Shown: piece after piece, positions 26,721 through 34,538 of the stretch
How positions within the stretch are numbered: position 1 is the first letter of the stretch
How the letters are laid out: each line of letters starts with the position of its first letter
Assembly: GCA_017992055.1 (NCBI GenBank)
Contig: JAGOPK010000001.1
Span: 806,001-870,000, forward strand
Reading direction: 5' to 3'
From: Burkholderiaceae bacterium
GTDB taxonomy: Bacteria; Pseudomonadota; Gammaproteobacteria; Burkholderiales; Burkholderiaceae_C
Length of the DNA stretch: 64,000 nt
Notes under the pieces: model-generated
Seen by the model: only the letters and a program-made list of their open reading frames with translations
Told to the model about the DNA's origin: nothing
Database searches by the model: none
Made by a program: the position numbers and the translations under genes

Positions 26721-28082
26721 CTACGCGCCCAGCAGCGGGCCGACCACCGGGGTTTCAGCCAATGTCCAGATGCGCTGGATCAGGGCCTGCATCTCGGTCG
26801 CGCTGGCCGCGTCGCGGTACTGGCCCAGGCGCGTGGCCTTGGCTTCCAGCTCGGGCCGCGACAGCGTATTGCCGGGATCGCCCTTGGGCTCGTCGACCCG
26901 GCCCTGCAGCACCCGGCCGTCGCGGGTGTGCACCACCACCTTGCCGATCCAGCGCGCCGGATAGGCGCCGTCGACCTCGGCATCCAGGGTCATGGCCACG
27001 CGTTCGCGCAGGGCCACCGTGGCCGGGCTGCGCCAGTGGGCGTCGAACTCGCTCAGGCCGGCATAGCCGTGCACCGCGGCCAGGCCCAGCACCGTGCCCA
27101 TCGAGAACTTGCTCTGGTGCACCGTCTGCGGGTCGACCACCGGCCCCAGCACGTCGATGGCGCCCTGGTGCACCAGGGTCTCCACGCGTTCGATGTCGGC
27201 CGCCGTCAGGCCGTGCTGGCCCATCACCGCCAGCAGTGCATCGGCCGCCGGATGGGTGTGGCGGCAGGAGGCGTGGTACTTGAACGAGGTCTCGGCCGTG
27301 GCCCAGCGTGTGCCCAGGCCATCGGTCAGCCGGGCCGGATCGGCATCGCTGGACATGCCGGCGGCCAGGCCCTGGGCGCCGTCGAGGATGCGCGCCGCGC
27401 CGGTGAAGCCGTCGGCCGCCAGATAGGCCGCGGTCAGGCCGGTGGCCGCCGCATGGGCGGTGTGCAGCTGCTTGCTGTCGGCGGCGGTGCGCAGAAACTC
27501 CCACAGCCCGGCCGACTGCGTGCCCGCCGAGCCGAAGGCATGGGCCATCTGCTGCGCATCCAGGCGCAGCAGCCGGCCCACGGCGGCGGCCGCGGCAATG
27601 CTGCCCACGGTGCCGGTGGTGTGGAAGATGCGGTAGTGCGAGCGGCCGAGAAACTCGCCGATGCGGATGCCGACCTCGTAGCCGGCCACCACCGCGGCCA
27701 GCAGCTCAGGCCCGCTGCGCCCCAGCGCCTGGGCCACGGCCAGGGCCGGCGGAAACACCACCGCCGCCGGATGGAACACCGAGCCGTTGTGCACATCGTC
27801 CTGCTCGGCAAAGTGCGAGGCCGCGGCATTGACGGCGGCCGCCACCAGCGGGCTGGAGCGGCTGCGGTCGATCAGGATCTCGCAGGGACCGTCCGATGGG
27901 CCCTGCGACTTCCAGAACTTCGCCAGGCTTTCCACCGGCCTTGCGCCCTTGCCGGCCAGCGTGGAGCCGGCCCAGTCCAGCATCAGGTCCTCGGTGCGGC
28001 GCAGCACCGGCGCCGGGATGTCGCCGGGCTGCAGCGCCGCGGCAAAGGCGGCCAGGGTGTGTCCGGGTGAGGCTTGGCTCAT
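26721..28082 (-). CDS. MmgE/PrpD family protein
   Basis: The 453-residue protein belongs to the family of 2-methylcitrate dehydratase, immune-responsive gene 1/cis-aconitate decarboxylase and iminodisuccinate epimerase. Recognisable segments are LMLDWAGSTLAGKGARP, the FAEQDDVHNGSVFHPAAVVFP region, GSAGTQSAGLWEFL and FKYHASCRHTHPAADALL. The first ATG of similarity is 28082. It is encoded 19 bases after the CoA-transferase stop, with a Bug receptor following. Hydration, dehydration or decarboxylation of a branched di- or tricarboxylate is likely; the exact substrate is not deducible. Confidence 0.85.
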   Translation of the reverse strand: MSQASPGHTLAAFAAALQPGDIPAPVLRRTEDLMLDWAGSTLAGKGARPVESLAKFWKSQGPSDGPCEILIDRSRSSPLVAAAVNAAASHFAEQDDVHNGSVFHPAAVVFPPALAVAQALGRSGPELLAAVVAGYEVGIRIGEFLGRSHYRIFHTTGTVGSIAAAAAVGRLLRLDAQQMAHAFGSAGTQSAGLWEFLRTAADSKQLHTAHAAATGLTAAYLAADGFTGAARILDGAQGLAAGMSSDADPARLTDGLGTRWATAETSFKYHASCRHTHPAADALLAVMGQHGLTAADIERVETLVHQGAIDVLGPVVDPQTVHQSKFSMGTVLGLAAVHGYAGLSEFDAHWRSPATVALRERVAMTLDAEVDGAYPARWIGKVVVHTRDGRVLQGRVDEPKGDPGNTLSRPELEAKATRLGQYRDAASATEMQALIQRIWTLAETPVVGPLLGA

Positions 28083-28101
28083 GGTCGTTTGGCGATGGGG
28101 T

Positions 28102-29271
28102 TCAGATCGTGCCGGCCGCGCGCAGCCCGGCAATGGTGTTGGCGTCATAGCCGAGCTCCGCCAGCAGCGCCTCGCTGTGCTGGCCCAGGGCCGGCACGGC
28201 ATCCATGCGCGCCTCGGTGCAGCCGGGCGGCAGCAGGGCCGGCACCGGGCCGGCCGGCGTGTCCACCGCCACCCAGCGCTGGCGCGCGGCCAGCTGCGGA
28301 TGCACCCACAGGTCGGCCATGGTGTTGACCTGGGCATTGGCGATGCCGGCCTGATCCAGCCGCTGCAGCACCTGGGCAGCGGTGAGCGGCGCAAAGGCTT
28401 CGACGATCAGCGCACGCAGCTCGTTGCGGGCGGCGCTGCGCTTGGCATTGGCGTTGAAGCGGGCATCGGCCGCCAGGGCGGGCTGCAGCAGCACCTGCTG
28501 GCAGAACAGCTGCCATTCGCGCTCGTTCTGCAGGCCCAGCATCACCGTCTTGCCGTCGCCGGTGGGGAAGGGGCCGTAGGGATAGATCGTGGCATGGGCG
28601 GCACCGGCCCGCGGCGGCGGCGTGGCGCCCTTGTACGCGTAATACAGCGGATAGCCCATCCACTCGGCCATGGCTTCGAGCATGGACACGTCCAGGTGCT
28701 TGCCCTGCCCGGTGCGGCCCCGCTCGATCAGCGCATTCAGGATGCCGGTGTAGGCATACATGCCGGCGGCGATGTCGGCAATCGAGCAGCCGGCCTTGGC
28801 CGGCTCGTCCTCGCTGCCGGTGATGGAGACGAAGCCCGACTCGCTCTGGATCAGCAGGTCGTAGGCCTTCTTGTCGCGGTAGGGGCCGTCCTCGCCATAG
28901 CCCGAGATGTCGCAGACGATCAGCTTGGGGTACTTGTCGTGCAGGGCCTCGAACGACAGGCCCATGCGTGCGGCGGCGCCTGGCGCCAGGTTCTGCACCA
29001 GCACGTCGGCGCCGGCCAGCAGCTTGTGCAGCACCTCGCTGGCGATGGGCGCCTTCAGGTCCAGGCCCAGGCTCTGCTTGCTGCGGTTGGTCCAGACGAA
29101 GTGCGAGGCCAGGCCGTCCACGCGCTCGTCGTAGGCGCGGGCGAAGTCGCCGACGCCCGGCCGCTCGACCTTGATGACGCGTGCGCCCTGGTCGGCCAGC
29201 TGGCGGGTGCAGAAGGGCGCGGCAATCGCATGTTCCAGCGTGACGACGGTGATGCCTTCCAGGGGCAGCAT
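28102..29271 (-). CDS. CaiB/BaiF (class III) CoA-transferase
   Basis: The 389-residue enzyme would move CoA between a donor such as succinyl-CoA and a carboxylic acid. N-terminal LEGITVVTLEHAIAAPFCTR, the NLAPGAAARMGLSFEAL motif and GKHLDVSMLEAM, carrying the catalytic Asp (about 168), identify the family. ATG 29271 is 14 bases after the acyl-CoA dehydrogenase stop. In this operon it probably activates the acid taken up by the Bug receptor, in line with family III transferases acting on itaconate, mesaconate or citramalate. Confidence 0.88.
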   Translation of the reverse strand: MLPLEGITVVTLEHAIAAPFCTRQLADQGARVIKVERPGVGDFARAYDERVDGLASHFVWTNRSKQSLGLDLKAPIASEVLHKLLAGADVLVQNLAPGAAARMGLSFEALHDKYPKLIVCDISGYGEDGPYRDKKAYDLLIQSESGFVSITGSEDEPAKAGCSIADIAAGMYAYTGILNALIERGRTGQGKHLDVSMLEAMAEWMGYPLYYAYKGATPPPRAGAAHATIYPYGPFPTGDGKTVMLGLQNEREWQLFCQQVLLQPALAADARFNANAKRSAARNELRALIVEAFAPLTAAQVLQRLDQAGIANAQVNTMADLWVHPQLAARQRWVAVDTPAGPVPALLPPGCTEARMDAVPALGQHSEALLAELGYDANTIAGLRAAGTI

Positions 29272-29285
29272 GTCAGCGGCTCCTG

Positions 29286-30458
29286 TCAGAAGGAACGGGG
29301 CAGGCCCAGCACATGCTCGGCGACATAGCTGAAAACCATGTTGGTGGAGATGGGCGCCACCTGGTACAGCCGGGTCTCGCGGAACTTGCGCTCCACGTCG
29401 TATTCGCAGGCGAAGCCGAAGCCGCCATGGGTTTGCAGGCAGGCGTTGGCGGCCTCCCAGCTGGCCTTGGCCGCCAGGTACTTGGCCATGTTGGCGGCGG
29501 CGCCGGCGTTCTGGTGGGCGTCGATCTGGGCGCAGGCCTTCCAGCGCATCAGGTTGGCCGCCTCCAACTCGATGAAGGCGTCGGCGATCGGGAACTGCAC
29601 GCCCTGGTTCTGGCCGATGGGCCGGCCGAACACCACGCGCTCCTTGGCGTACTTGGCGGCGCGGTCGACGAACCAGTAGCCGTCGCCGATGCACTCGGCG
29701 GCGATCAGCGTGCGCTCGGCGTTCAGGCCGTCGAGCAGGGTCTTGAAGCCCTTGCCCTCGGGGCCCAGCAGGCTGTCCTCGGGCAGTTCGAGGTTGTCGA
29801 AGAACAGCTCGTTGGTCTCGTGGTTGACCATGTTCGGGATCGGCCGCACCGTCAGCCCGTTGCCGATGGCGGCCTTCAGATCGACGATGAAGCAGCTCAG
29901 GCCCTCGGAGCGCCGGGTCACCTGGTCCAGCGGCGTGGTGCGCGCCAGCAGGATCATCAGGTCGCTGTGCTGGATGCGCGAGATCCACACCTTCTGGCCG
30001 TTGACCACCCAGCGGTCGCTCTTCTTGACCGCCAGGGTCTTGAGCTTGGTGGTGTCGCTGCCGGTGGTGGGCTCGGTCACGCCCATGCTCTGCAGGCGCA
30101 GCTCGCCGGCGGCGATCTTGGGCAGGTAGCGGCGCTTCTGCTCCTCGCTGCCGCTGCGCACCACGGCGTTCATCACGTACATCTGGCCGTGGCAGGCGCC
30201 GGAATTACCGCCCGAGCGGTTGATCTCCTCCATGATCACCGAGGCCTCGGCCATGCCCAGGCCCGAGCCGCCGTACTCCTGCGGGATCAGCGCGGCCATC
30301 CAGCCGGCGCGGGTGAGCGCCTCGACGAAGGCCTCGGGATAGGCGCGCTCGGCGTCGACCTTGCGGTGGTACTCGTCGGGGAACTCGGCGCACAGCGCAC
30401 GCACCGCGTCGCGGATCTCGGTGAAGTCGGTGTCTTGGGTGGAACTGGAATTGGACAT
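29286..30458 (-). CDS. Acyl-CoA dehydrogenase
   Basis: This 390-residue FAD flavoenzyme introduces an alpha-beta double bond into an acyl-CoA. Seen are the N-terminal helical domain, MGVTEPTTGSDTTKLKT and WVVNGQKVWISR (FAD and beta domain), LLGPEGKGFKTLLDGLNAERTLIAAE, RVVFGRPIGQNQGVQFP and THGGFGFACEYDVERKFRE. The usual C-terminal catalytic YEG is replaced by LYQVAP, while a Glu is present in NAERTLIA, the helix-G position used by isovaleryl- and long-chain-type enzymes. It lies between the hydratase and the CoA-transferase. A branched or dicarboxylic acyl-CoA is likely. Confidence 0.88.
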   Translation of the reverse strand: MSNSSSTQDTDFTEIRDAVRALCAEFPDEYHRKVDAERAYPEAFVEALTRAGWMAALIPQEYGGSGLGMAEASVIMEEINRSGGNSGACHGQMYVMNAVVRSGSEEQKRRYLPKIAAGELRLQSMGVTEPTTGSDTTKLKTLAVKKSDRWVVNGQKVWISRIQHSDLMILLARTTPLDQVTRRSEGLSCFIVDLKAAIGNGLTVRPIPNMVNHETNELFFDNLELPEDSLLGPEGKGFKTLLDGLNAERTLIAAECIGDGYWFVDRAAKYAKERVVFGRPIGQNQGVQFPIADAFIELEAANLMRWKACAQIDAHQNAGAAANMAKYLAAKASWEAANACLQTHGGFGFACEYDVERKFRETRLYQVAPISTNMVFSYVAEHVLGLPRSF

Positions 30459-30478
30459 GGCAGGGTCGTCGGGAGGAG

Positions 30479-31366
30479 TCAGGCCAGTTCAGCCTCGGCG
30501 CGCATGGCCAGCGCGCCTTCGTGGTCGCGCGCCCACAGCCGGTGGCGGCGGCCGTCGCTGCCGGGCTCGGCCCGGCCGCAGACGCTGAACGGGTGGATGT
30601 CGAACACCGGCCGCATCGCGGTGAAGGCAAAGCGCTTGACGCGGGCGGCCGGCTGCTGGCGGCGCAGGTTGTCCAGCAGCAGGGTGGCGATCAGCGGGCC
30701 GTGCACGATCAGGCCCGGATAGCCCTCGACGCCGGTGACATAGGGCTGGTCGTAGTGGATGCGGTGGCCGTTGAAGGTGAGGGCCGAATAGCGGAACAGC
30801 AGCACCGGGTCGGGCACGATGCCGCGCTGGTAGTCGGCGTCCTCGGGCGCGGGCTGCGGCGCGGCGGCCGGGGCGCCGGGGGCCGGCGCCTCGCGGTAGA
30901 CGATGTCGTGTTCCTCGGTCAGCAGCAGGCCACGCGCGCCGGTGACCTCGTGGCGCACGGTGACGAAGACCAGGCTGCCGCTGCGGCCGCTCTTGACCTG
31001 CACATCGCGGATGCGCGACAGCCGCGTGACTTCGTCGCCCACCTGCAGCGGCTGGTGGAAGTCGAGCCGGCCGCCGGCCCACATGCGCCGTGGCAGCGGC
31101 ACCGGCGGCAGGAAGCCGCCGCGCCGCGGATGGCCGTCGTCGCCGAGCTCGGACTGCCGCGCCACCGGCAGGAAGTACAGCCAGTGCCACAGCGGCGGCA
31201 CGTCGCTGCCGGGCAGGGGCTCGGCGTCGTCGCGGTCCAGCGTGGCCGACAGCATGGCCAGCGGCGCGGCGGTCACCAGGTCCTGGCGTTGTTCGGTGCG
31301 GCCGATCCAGTCCTTGAGGTGCGACAGATCGGCGGCGGCGGCAGGGGCAGGGGCGGACGGGGTCAT
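30479..31366 (-). CDS. FAS1-like/MaoC double hot-dog hydratase (HTD2/mesaconyl-C4-CoA hydratase-like)
   Basis: The 295-residue protein has two hot-dog halves. The N-terminal FAS1-like half contains WHWLYFLPVARQSELGDDGHP and RRMWAGGRLDF. The C-terminal MaoC-like half contains RYSALTFNGHRIHYDQPYV and PGLIVHGPLIATLLLD. This architecture is that of fungal Htd2 and Chloroflexus mesaconyl-C4-CoA hydratase. It would hydrate an enoyl-CoA produced by the adjacent dehydrogenase. ATG 31366 is the first gene of the leftward operon; a motif shared with another operon lies 54-80 bases upstream. Confidence 0.8.
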   Translation of the reverse strand: MTPSAPAPAAAADLSHLKDWIGRTEQRQDLVTAAPLAMLSATLDRDDAEPLPGSDVPPLWHWLYFLPVARQSELGDDGHPRRGGFLPPVPLPRRMWAGGRLDFHQPLQVGDEVTRLSRIRDVQVKSGRSGSLVFVTVRHEVTGARGLLLTEEHDIVYREAPAPGAPAAAPQPAPEDADYQRGIVPDPVLLFRYSALTFNGHRIHYDQPYVTGVEGYPGLIVHGPLIATLLLDNLRRQQPAARVKRFAFTAMRPVFDIHPFSVCGRAEPGSDGRRHRLWARDHEGALAMRAEAELA

Positions 31367-31419
31367 GCGGGAGGCGGAAAAAGCCAGGCCCGGAGCATGA
31401 CCGTGGCGCCGCCGGCGCG

Positions 31420-31446
31420 CCATTCGTATTGCGGGAAGCGCGTCTT
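31420..31446 (-). promoter_or_regulatory. 27-bp motif shared with the region upstream of the Liv operon
   Basis: The forward-strand segment starts CCATTCGTATTGCGGG and ends GAAGCGCGTCTT. It aligns without gaps to 52163-52189, with 20 of 27 bases identical, including the core GGAAGCGCG. Both copies have the same orientation relative to a leftward catabolic gene start (54 and 104 bases upstream). It lies in the divergent gap between the MaoC and alcohol dehydrogenase genes. A shared operator, perhaps for an IclR-type regulator, is inferred. Confidence 0.45.
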
Positions 31447-31473
31447 TGGCAGCTTTTAAGCACGCCCTAGACT
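31446..31473 (+). promoter_or_regulatory. Sigma70-like promoter for the alcohol dehydrogenase gene, with inverted repeat
   Basis: TTGGCA (31446-31451) and TAGACT (31468-31473) are 16 bases apart. An inverted repeat GCACGCC (31460-31466)/GGCGTGC (31474-31480) straddles the -10 and could be an operator. ATG follows at 31507 after a GCGGAGA ribosome site. Confidence 0.5.
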
Positions 31474-31506
31474 GGCGTGCACAGCCACCCCCTGCGGAGA
31501 CACCCC

Positions 31507-32637
31507 ATGAGCCACACCGTGCGCGCCGCCGTCCTCGACACCATCGGCCTGCCCGCCCCCTATGCACACAGCCGGCCGCTGAAGATCCGCCAGGTGGAGC
31601 TGGCGCCACCCGGACCGGGCGAGGTGCGCGTGGCGGTGCGTGCCGCCGGCCTGTGCCATTCCGACCTGTCGGTGATCTCGGGCGACCGGCCGCGGCCGGT
31701 GCCCATGGTCATCGGCCACGAGTCGGCCGGCCAGGTGCTGGAATGCGGCCCCGGCGTGCACGACCTGGCGCCCGGCGACCGCGTGGTGATGGTCTTCATG
31801 CCCAGCTGCGGCGGCTGCCTGCCCTGCCAGGAGGGCCGGCCGGCGCTGTGCGAGCCCGGCGCCGCGGCCAACGGCGCCGGCACCCTGCTGGGCGGCGTGC
31901 GCCGCATCACGCTGGACGGCCAGCCGGTCTACCACCATGTGGGCGTGAGCTGCTTTGCCGAGCAGGCCATCGTCTCGCGCCGCTCCTGCGTCAAGGTGGA
32001 CAGCGACCTCAGCGATGCCGAGCTGTCGCTGTTCGGCTGCGCCGTGCTCACCGGCGTGGGCGCGGTCATCAACACCGCCAAGGTCACGGCCGGTGCCAGC
32101 GTGGCCGTGCTGGGCCTGGGCGGCGTGGGCTTCTCGGCCCTGCTGGCGGCGGTGGCCAGCGGCGCGCGCCAGGTGGTGGCGCTGGACCTGAACGAGACCA
32201 AGCTGGCGCTGGCGCGTGAACTGGGCGCCACGCACACGGTCAACGCCGCGGCGCCCGATGCCGCGGCCCAGGTCAAGGCCGCCACCGGCGGTGGCGTCGA
32301 CTTCGCATTCGAGATGGCCGGCGCCATCCCGGCCATGGAGCTGGCCTGGGCCATCACGCGGCGCGGCGGCAGCACCGTCAGCGCCGGCCTGCCGCACCCG
32401 GACCGGCGCTTTGCGCTGCCGCCGGTGCAGCTGGTGGGCGAGGAGCGCACGCTGCGCGGCAGCTACATCGGCTCGGCCGTGCCGGCGCGCGACATCCCGC
32501 GCTACATCGCGCTGTACCGCGCCGGCCGCCTGCCGGTGGACCGGCTGATGGGCGAGCGGCTGAGCCTGGACGACATCAACCGCGGCTTCGACCGCCTGGC
32601 CACCGGCCAGGCGCTGCGCGACGTGGTGCTGTTCTGA
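31507..32637 (+). CDS. Zinc-dependent alcohol dehydrogenase (class III-like MDR)
   Basis: This 376-residue medium-chain dehydrogenase has catalytic zinc ligands in AGLCHSDLSVISG and GHESAG, and structural zinc cysteines in CGGCLPCQEGRPALC. The NAD motif is VLGLGGVGFSALLAAV (about 198), followed by an Asp in VALDLNE that favours NAD(H). It would interconvert an alcohol and aldehyde in the cytoplasm. It is divergent from the CoA operon and shares its control region. ATG 31507 is chosen over ATG 31477 because of the GGAGA site and the family start. The substrate is unknown. Confidence 0.88.
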   Translation: MSHTVRAAVLDTIGLPAPYAHSRPLKIRQVELAPPGPGEVRVAVRAAGLCHSDLSVISGDRPRPVPMVIGHESAGQVLECGPGVHDLAPGDRVVMVFMPSCGGCLPCQEGRPALCEPGAAANGAGTLLGGVRRITLDGQPVYHHVGVSCFAEQAIVSRRSCVKVDSDLSDAELSLFGCAVLTGVGAVINTAKVTAGASVAVLGLGGVGFSALLAAVASGARQVVALDLNETKLALARELGATHTVNAAAPDAAAQVKAATGGGVDFAFEMAGAIPAMELAWAITRRGGSTVSAGLPHPDRRFALPPVQLVGEERTLRGSYIGSAVPARDIPRYIALYRAGRLPVDRLMGERLSLDDINRGFDRLATGQALRDVVLF

Positions 32638-32651
32638 CACCTGGGCGACAG

Positions 32652-32679
32652 GGCGTTTCGGGACTAACCCGGCGTTTCG
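32652..32679 (+). repeat. Direct repeat in the 32638-32823 intergenic region
   Basis: GGCGTTTCG occurs at 32652-32660 and 32671-32679, a 19-base period, followed by an AAAAAACAAA run. This 186-base gap ahead of the secreted cyclase gene probably holds its promoter; the repeat could be a tandem activator site. No clear -10/-35 pair was seen. Confidence 0.35.
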
Positions 32680-32823
32680 CAAAAAACAAACCCACAAGGC
32701 ACGCGGACACACCATCATCCGCGCGGGTGACGGGCGCCGGCCAGTCCAACAAGCAAGCGAACGAGACAGACACGCCGCACCCACACGACATCCAGGCCGA
32801 ATCTCGTTTGTCGAGGAGTGCAG

Positions 32824-33774
32824 ATGCGCAACATCGCTTCGAAGACGCTGGCCCTGGCCGCCCTGGCCACCAGCTTGGTGGCCGGCACGGCCCAGGCCCA
32901 GCAGGACTGGTGCAAGAGCAAGTGGGGCCCCAATGACGAGATCGGCGCGGCCAACCTGCTGACGCCCGAGCTGGCCCTGGCCGCGGCCAAGCTGGTGAAG
33001 ACCGGCAAGGTCTACCGCCTGGGCGTGGAGACCAACAGCAAGACGCCGGCCTTCGGCCCGCGCAGCTGGGCCCTGGTGATCAACCAGCCCGGCCAGGTCG
33101 GCGGCGGCGGCCTGGGCCACACCAAGACCAACTACAACGACGACATCTACATGGGCTATGTCGGCACCGGCACCCAGCTGGACGGCATGGGCCACATCGG
33201 CGTCGACAACGTCTACTACAACTGCAACAAGAACGCCGACTTCGTGCAGGCCAACGGCCTGACCAAGCTGGGCATCGAGAAGGTGCCCAACTTCGTCACC
33301 CGCGGCGTGGTGCTGGACATGACGGCCTACTACGGCAAGAACCCGGTGCCCGAAGGCACGGCCTACAACCGCAAGGAGATCGACGAGCAGGCCAAGCGCC
33401 AGGGCGTGGAGATCCGCAAGGGCGACGTGGTGCTGTTCTACAGCGGCTGGCTCAACCTGGTGGGCAAGGACGACAAGCGCTACATCTCCGGCGAGCCGGG
33501 CGTGGGCAAGGAAGGCGCCGAGTACCTGGCCAGCAAGCAGGTGGTGGCGGTGGGCGCCGACACCTGGGGCGTGGAGGCCATCCCGTTCGAGAAGGGCGTG
33601 GGCGTGTTCGAGATCCACCAGATCCTGATCCCGAAGAACGGCATCTACATCCTCGAGAACGTCGACACCGAGGGCCTGGTCAAGGACAAGGCCTGGGAGT
33701 TCATGTTCGTGCTTGGCCAATCGCGCATCACCGGCGGCGTGCAGGCCATCATCAACCCGACGGCGATCCGCTGA
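32824..33774 (+). CDS. Exported cyclase family protein (kynurenine formamidase-like fold)
   Basis: ATG 32824 follows GAGGAG (32813-32818) by five bases. The 316-residue product has a signal peptide (residues 1-24, ending AQAQ) and a PF04199 cyclase domain. The metal-binding motif reads GTGTQLDGMGHIG, with Gln where many members have His (HxGTHxDxPxH). Other conserved parts are TRGVVLDMTAYYG, GDVVLFYSGW and VGADTWGVEAIPFEKG, which are shared with many periplasmic proteobacterial members annotated only as cyclase family. Hydrolysis of a cyclic or amide carboxylate is possible. Between an alcohol dehydrogenase and a DUF1007 gene, its role is unclear. Confidence 0.8.
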   Translation: MRNIASKTLALAALATSLVAGTAQAQQDWCKSKWGPNDEIGAANLLTPELALAAAKLVKTGKVYRLGVETNSKTPAFGPRSWALVINQPGQVGGGGLGHTKTNYNDDIYMGYVGTGTQLDGMGHIGVDNVYYNCNKNADFVQANGLTKLGIEKVPNFVTRGVVLDMTAYYGKNPVPEGTAYNRKEIDEQAKRQGVEIRKGDVVLFYSGWLNLVGKDDKRYISGEPGVGKEGAEYLASKQVVAVGADTWGVEAIPFEKGVGVFEIHQILIPKNGIYILENVDTEGLVKDKAWEFMFVLGQSRITGGVQAIINPTAIR

Positions 33775-33779
33775 AAGGC

Positions 33780-34451
33780 TTGATCGCCTCGCTGCTGCGC
33801 TGGCTGGCGTCGGCCCTGCTGCTGTGCGGCGTGGCCGGCGCGGCGGCCCATCCGCATGGCCGGCTGGACTGCAGCCTGGCCCTGCAGGCCGATGGCCAGG
33901 GCCGGCTGCAGGGCGTGGCGCTGGCCCTGGTGCTGGATGCGGCCAGCTCGCAGTCGCTGCGGCCGAGGCTGCAGCTGGACGCTCCGCATGAGCGCCAGGG
34001 GCAGCTGTTTGCGCAGATGCTGGCCGGCATGTTCCGCCACAGCGGCTGGATGCTGCAGCTGCGCGGGGCCGAGGCCGGGCCGGACGGCGCGGCGCTGGAC
34101 CTGCAGGACCCCGAGCCGCCGCGCTGGCGCACGCTGGCCGACGGCCGACTGGAGCTGGCGGTGGACCTGAAGCCCGCTGCCGGCGCCCCGGCGCTGGACG
34201 GGCTGCAGATCGCCTGCCGCGACCCGGTGTGGTACTGGCTGACCGGCTTTGCCGAGCCGGCGCAGATCCAGGCCCCGGGCTCGGCCTGCCAGGCGCGGCT
34301 GGATGGCCTGGGCGACGCCGCCGAGCAGGCCCAGGCCCTGCAGGCCGCGGCGCGGCAGGCCGGCGCGCCCGGCGCCGACCGCATGGCCGAGGGCCTGGAG
34401 CGTGGGCCGCAGCGGCTCAGCCCCACGGCGCGCCTGGCCTGCCCGGGCTGA
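33780..34451 (+). CDS. DUF1007 family periplasmic protein
   Basis: The 223-residue product has a signal peptide (LLRWLASALLLCGVAGAAA) and then HPHGRLDCSL, the His-rich start typical of DUF1007 proteins, which are often linked to nickel/cobalt or zinc transport. The start is TTG at 33780, five bases after the previous stop, with AAAGG unusually close, so the exact start is uncertain. There is no metal transporter nearby, so metal handling is not supported by context. The family assignment is moderate. Confidence 0.6.
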   Translation: MIASLLRWLASALLLCGVAGAAAHPHGRLDCSLALQADGQGRLQGVALALVLDAASSQSLRPRLQLDAPHERQGQLFAQMLAGMFRHSGWMLQLRGAEAGPDGAALDLQDPEPPRWRTLADGRLELAVDLKPAAGAPALDGLQIACRDPVWYWLTGFAEPAQIQAPGSACQARLDGLGDAAEQAQALQAAARQAGAPGADRMAEGLERGPQRLSPTARLACPG

Positions 34452-34538
34452 AGTCTCCAGCCAGTGCACGCAAGACGCCCCACGGCGGCGGGCGGTGTAC
34501 TGGCCTACCGTCGATACGACACCAAGGAGACAGCCGCC

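Noticed and set aside
33780-34451. DUF1007 gene as part of a nickel/cobalt uptake system
   Set aside because: No HoxN/NiCoT or ABC metal transporter gene is adjacent, and the neighbours concern organic acids.
34464-34538. N-terminal extension of the LivJ-like receptor from ATG 34464
   Set aside because: It would put an Arg-rich stretch before the signal peptide and has no ribosome site, whereas ATG 34539 has AAGGAGA.
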